From: Burkholderiales bacterium
Lineage (GTDB): Bacteria; Actinomycetota; Thermoleophilia; Gaiellales; Gaiellaceae
Direction: 5' to 3'
Assembly (NCBI GenBank): GCA_025935595.1
Contig: JAICUZ010000035.1
Coordinates: 1-14,233, forward strand
Length of the DNA stretch: 14,233 nucleotides
Position numbers and translations under genes: made by a program. The first letter of the stretch is position 1. Each line of letters starts with the position of its first letter. Under the pieces are notes generated by a model. The model was not told the origin of the DNA and ran no database searches. It saw nothing but the letters and a program-made list of their open reading frames with translations. Shown here piece by piece: positions 13,644-14,233 of this stretch.

Positions 13644-14233
13644 AACGCCTGCTGCTTGCGGCATTCCTGCTCGTCGCGGTCGCGACGCCGGCGCACGCCG
13701 CGTCGACACCGAAGGTGCTCGCGATCCATTTCACGCAGGACGTCAACCCGGTCACGCAGGACTGGCTGAACGGGCAACTGTCACACGCCGAGTCGCACGG
13801 GTACAGCGCCGCCGTGATCGTCCTCGACACGCCGGGCGGGCTCGAGGAGTCGATGCGCAAGATCGTGCAGAAGGAGCTCGCGCTGAAGATCCCGGTGGTC
13901 GTCTACGTCTCGCCGGAGGGAGCGCGGGCCGCCTCGGCCGGCGTCTGGATCTCCCAGGCGGCGGACGTGCTCGCGATGGCGCCGGCGACGAACATCGGCT
14001 CGTCGACGCCGATCCAGGGGAACGGCACGAACATCGGCACCGACCTGCGCCGCAAGGTCGTGAACGACGCGGCCGCCTCCTTGCGTGGGCTCGCGAAGAC
14101 TCACGGACGGAACGCCCAGTGGGCGGACTCCGCGGTGCGCAAGGCATCGAACCTGACCGCAGCCGAGGCGCTCCGTATGAACGTGATCGACGTCGTCTCC
14201 CCCTCGCTGCCCGCGCTCCTGCGCACGATCGAC
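13640..14233 (+). CDS. NfeD/ClpP-class membrane serine protease, 3'-truncated by the window end
   Basis: The N-terminal 198 residues of a membrane-associated serine protease of the NfeD (SppA/ClpP-like) family, thought to act in membrane protein quality control. The start is GTG at 13640, overlapping the birA stop as GTGA. Residues 1-20 form a signal peptide (KRLLLAAFLLVAVATPAHA, cleavage after AHA). The protease core shows DTPGGLEESM (63-72), a probable oxyanion region, and the nucleophile S99 in ARAASAGVWI. The likely general-base lysine K139 (LRRKVVNDAA) lies 40 residues later, close to the Ser-Lys spacing of the archaeal PH1510 enzyme. SNLTAAEALRMNVIDVV (170-186) matches the family's SLTAxEAL block. 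The C-terminal membrane helices and NfeD soluble domain would follow outside the window. Coupling to birA suggests cotranscription without an obvious functional link. Confidence 0.92.
   Translation, partial: MKRLLLAAFLLVAVATPAHAASTPKVLAIHFTQDVNPVTQDWLNGQLSHAESHGYSAAVIVLDTPGGLEESMRKIVQKELALKIPVVVYVSPEGARAASAGVWISQAADVLAMAPATNIGSSTPIQGNGTNIGTDLRRKVVNDAAASLRGLAKTHGRNAQWADSAVRKASNLTAAEALRMNVIDVVSPSLPALLRTID

Noticed and set aside
1..14233. CRISPR arrays, tRNA or rRNA genes, insertion sequences, prophage or defence genes
   Set aside because: No spaced long repeats, cloverleaf, transposase or phage-type reading frames were found. Nearly all bases are taken up by housekeeping-type genes.

Overview
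The window is very GC-rich and almost entirely coding. Many start codons are GTG or TTG, and several genes overlap by ATGA or GTGA. Gene content suggests a high-GC Gram-positive (actinobacterial-type) chromosome: a PE-LIG-POL LigD, an ECF sigma factor with a long C-terminal extension, a split AccA/AccD, and discrete type II fatty acid synthase enzymes. A soil actinobacterium such as a Thermoleophilia member would fit, but that placement is inference from gene style and not shown by a marker gene. No rRNA, tRNA, CRISPR array or insertion sequence was seen.

Layout. (1) Positions 1-1796, plus strand: the 3' part of an ECF42-like sigma factor, then a small membrane protein of unknown function. 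(2) Positions 1793-13105, minus strand, read from high to low coordinates: an ECF sigma factor, then fabZ, fabH, fabD, fabG and fabF in a tightly overlapping run. These are followed by a YgjP-type zinc metallopeptidase, a HAD hydrolase, a zinc-ribbon ureohydrolase-like protein, accD, accA, and after a 156-base gap the DNA repair ligase ligD. (3) Positions 13125-14233, plus strand and divergent from the sigma factor: a short biotin-protein ligase (birA) overlapping the start of an NfeD/ClpP-class membrane serine protease that runs off the end.

How the genes fit together. AccA and AccD form the carboxyltransferase that makes malonyl-CoA. BirA would biotinylate the carrier subunit of the same enzyme, although accB and accC are not here. 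FabD loads malonate on acyl carrier protein, FabH starts chains, FabF elongates, FabG reduces and FabZ dehydrates. The acpP gene, often found between fabG and fabF, is missing, as is an enoyl reductase. The sigma factor's stop codon overlaps fabZ's start, so the regulator and the lipid genes are probably cotranscribed and translationally coupled.

The most interesting non-coding structure is small and dense. There is a possible bidirectional promoter with back-to-back -10 elements between the sigma factor and birA. Four 9-bp palindromes stand about one helical turn apart in front of the HAD gene. A perfect 8+8 inverted repeat lies between fabF and the metallopeptidase. The accA-ligD gap holds a strong hairpin and three DnaA-box-like sequences. 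No clearly new system was proven. The best leads are the sigma-fab coupling, the palindrome array and the ureohydrolase-like protein with an altered metal-binding motif.
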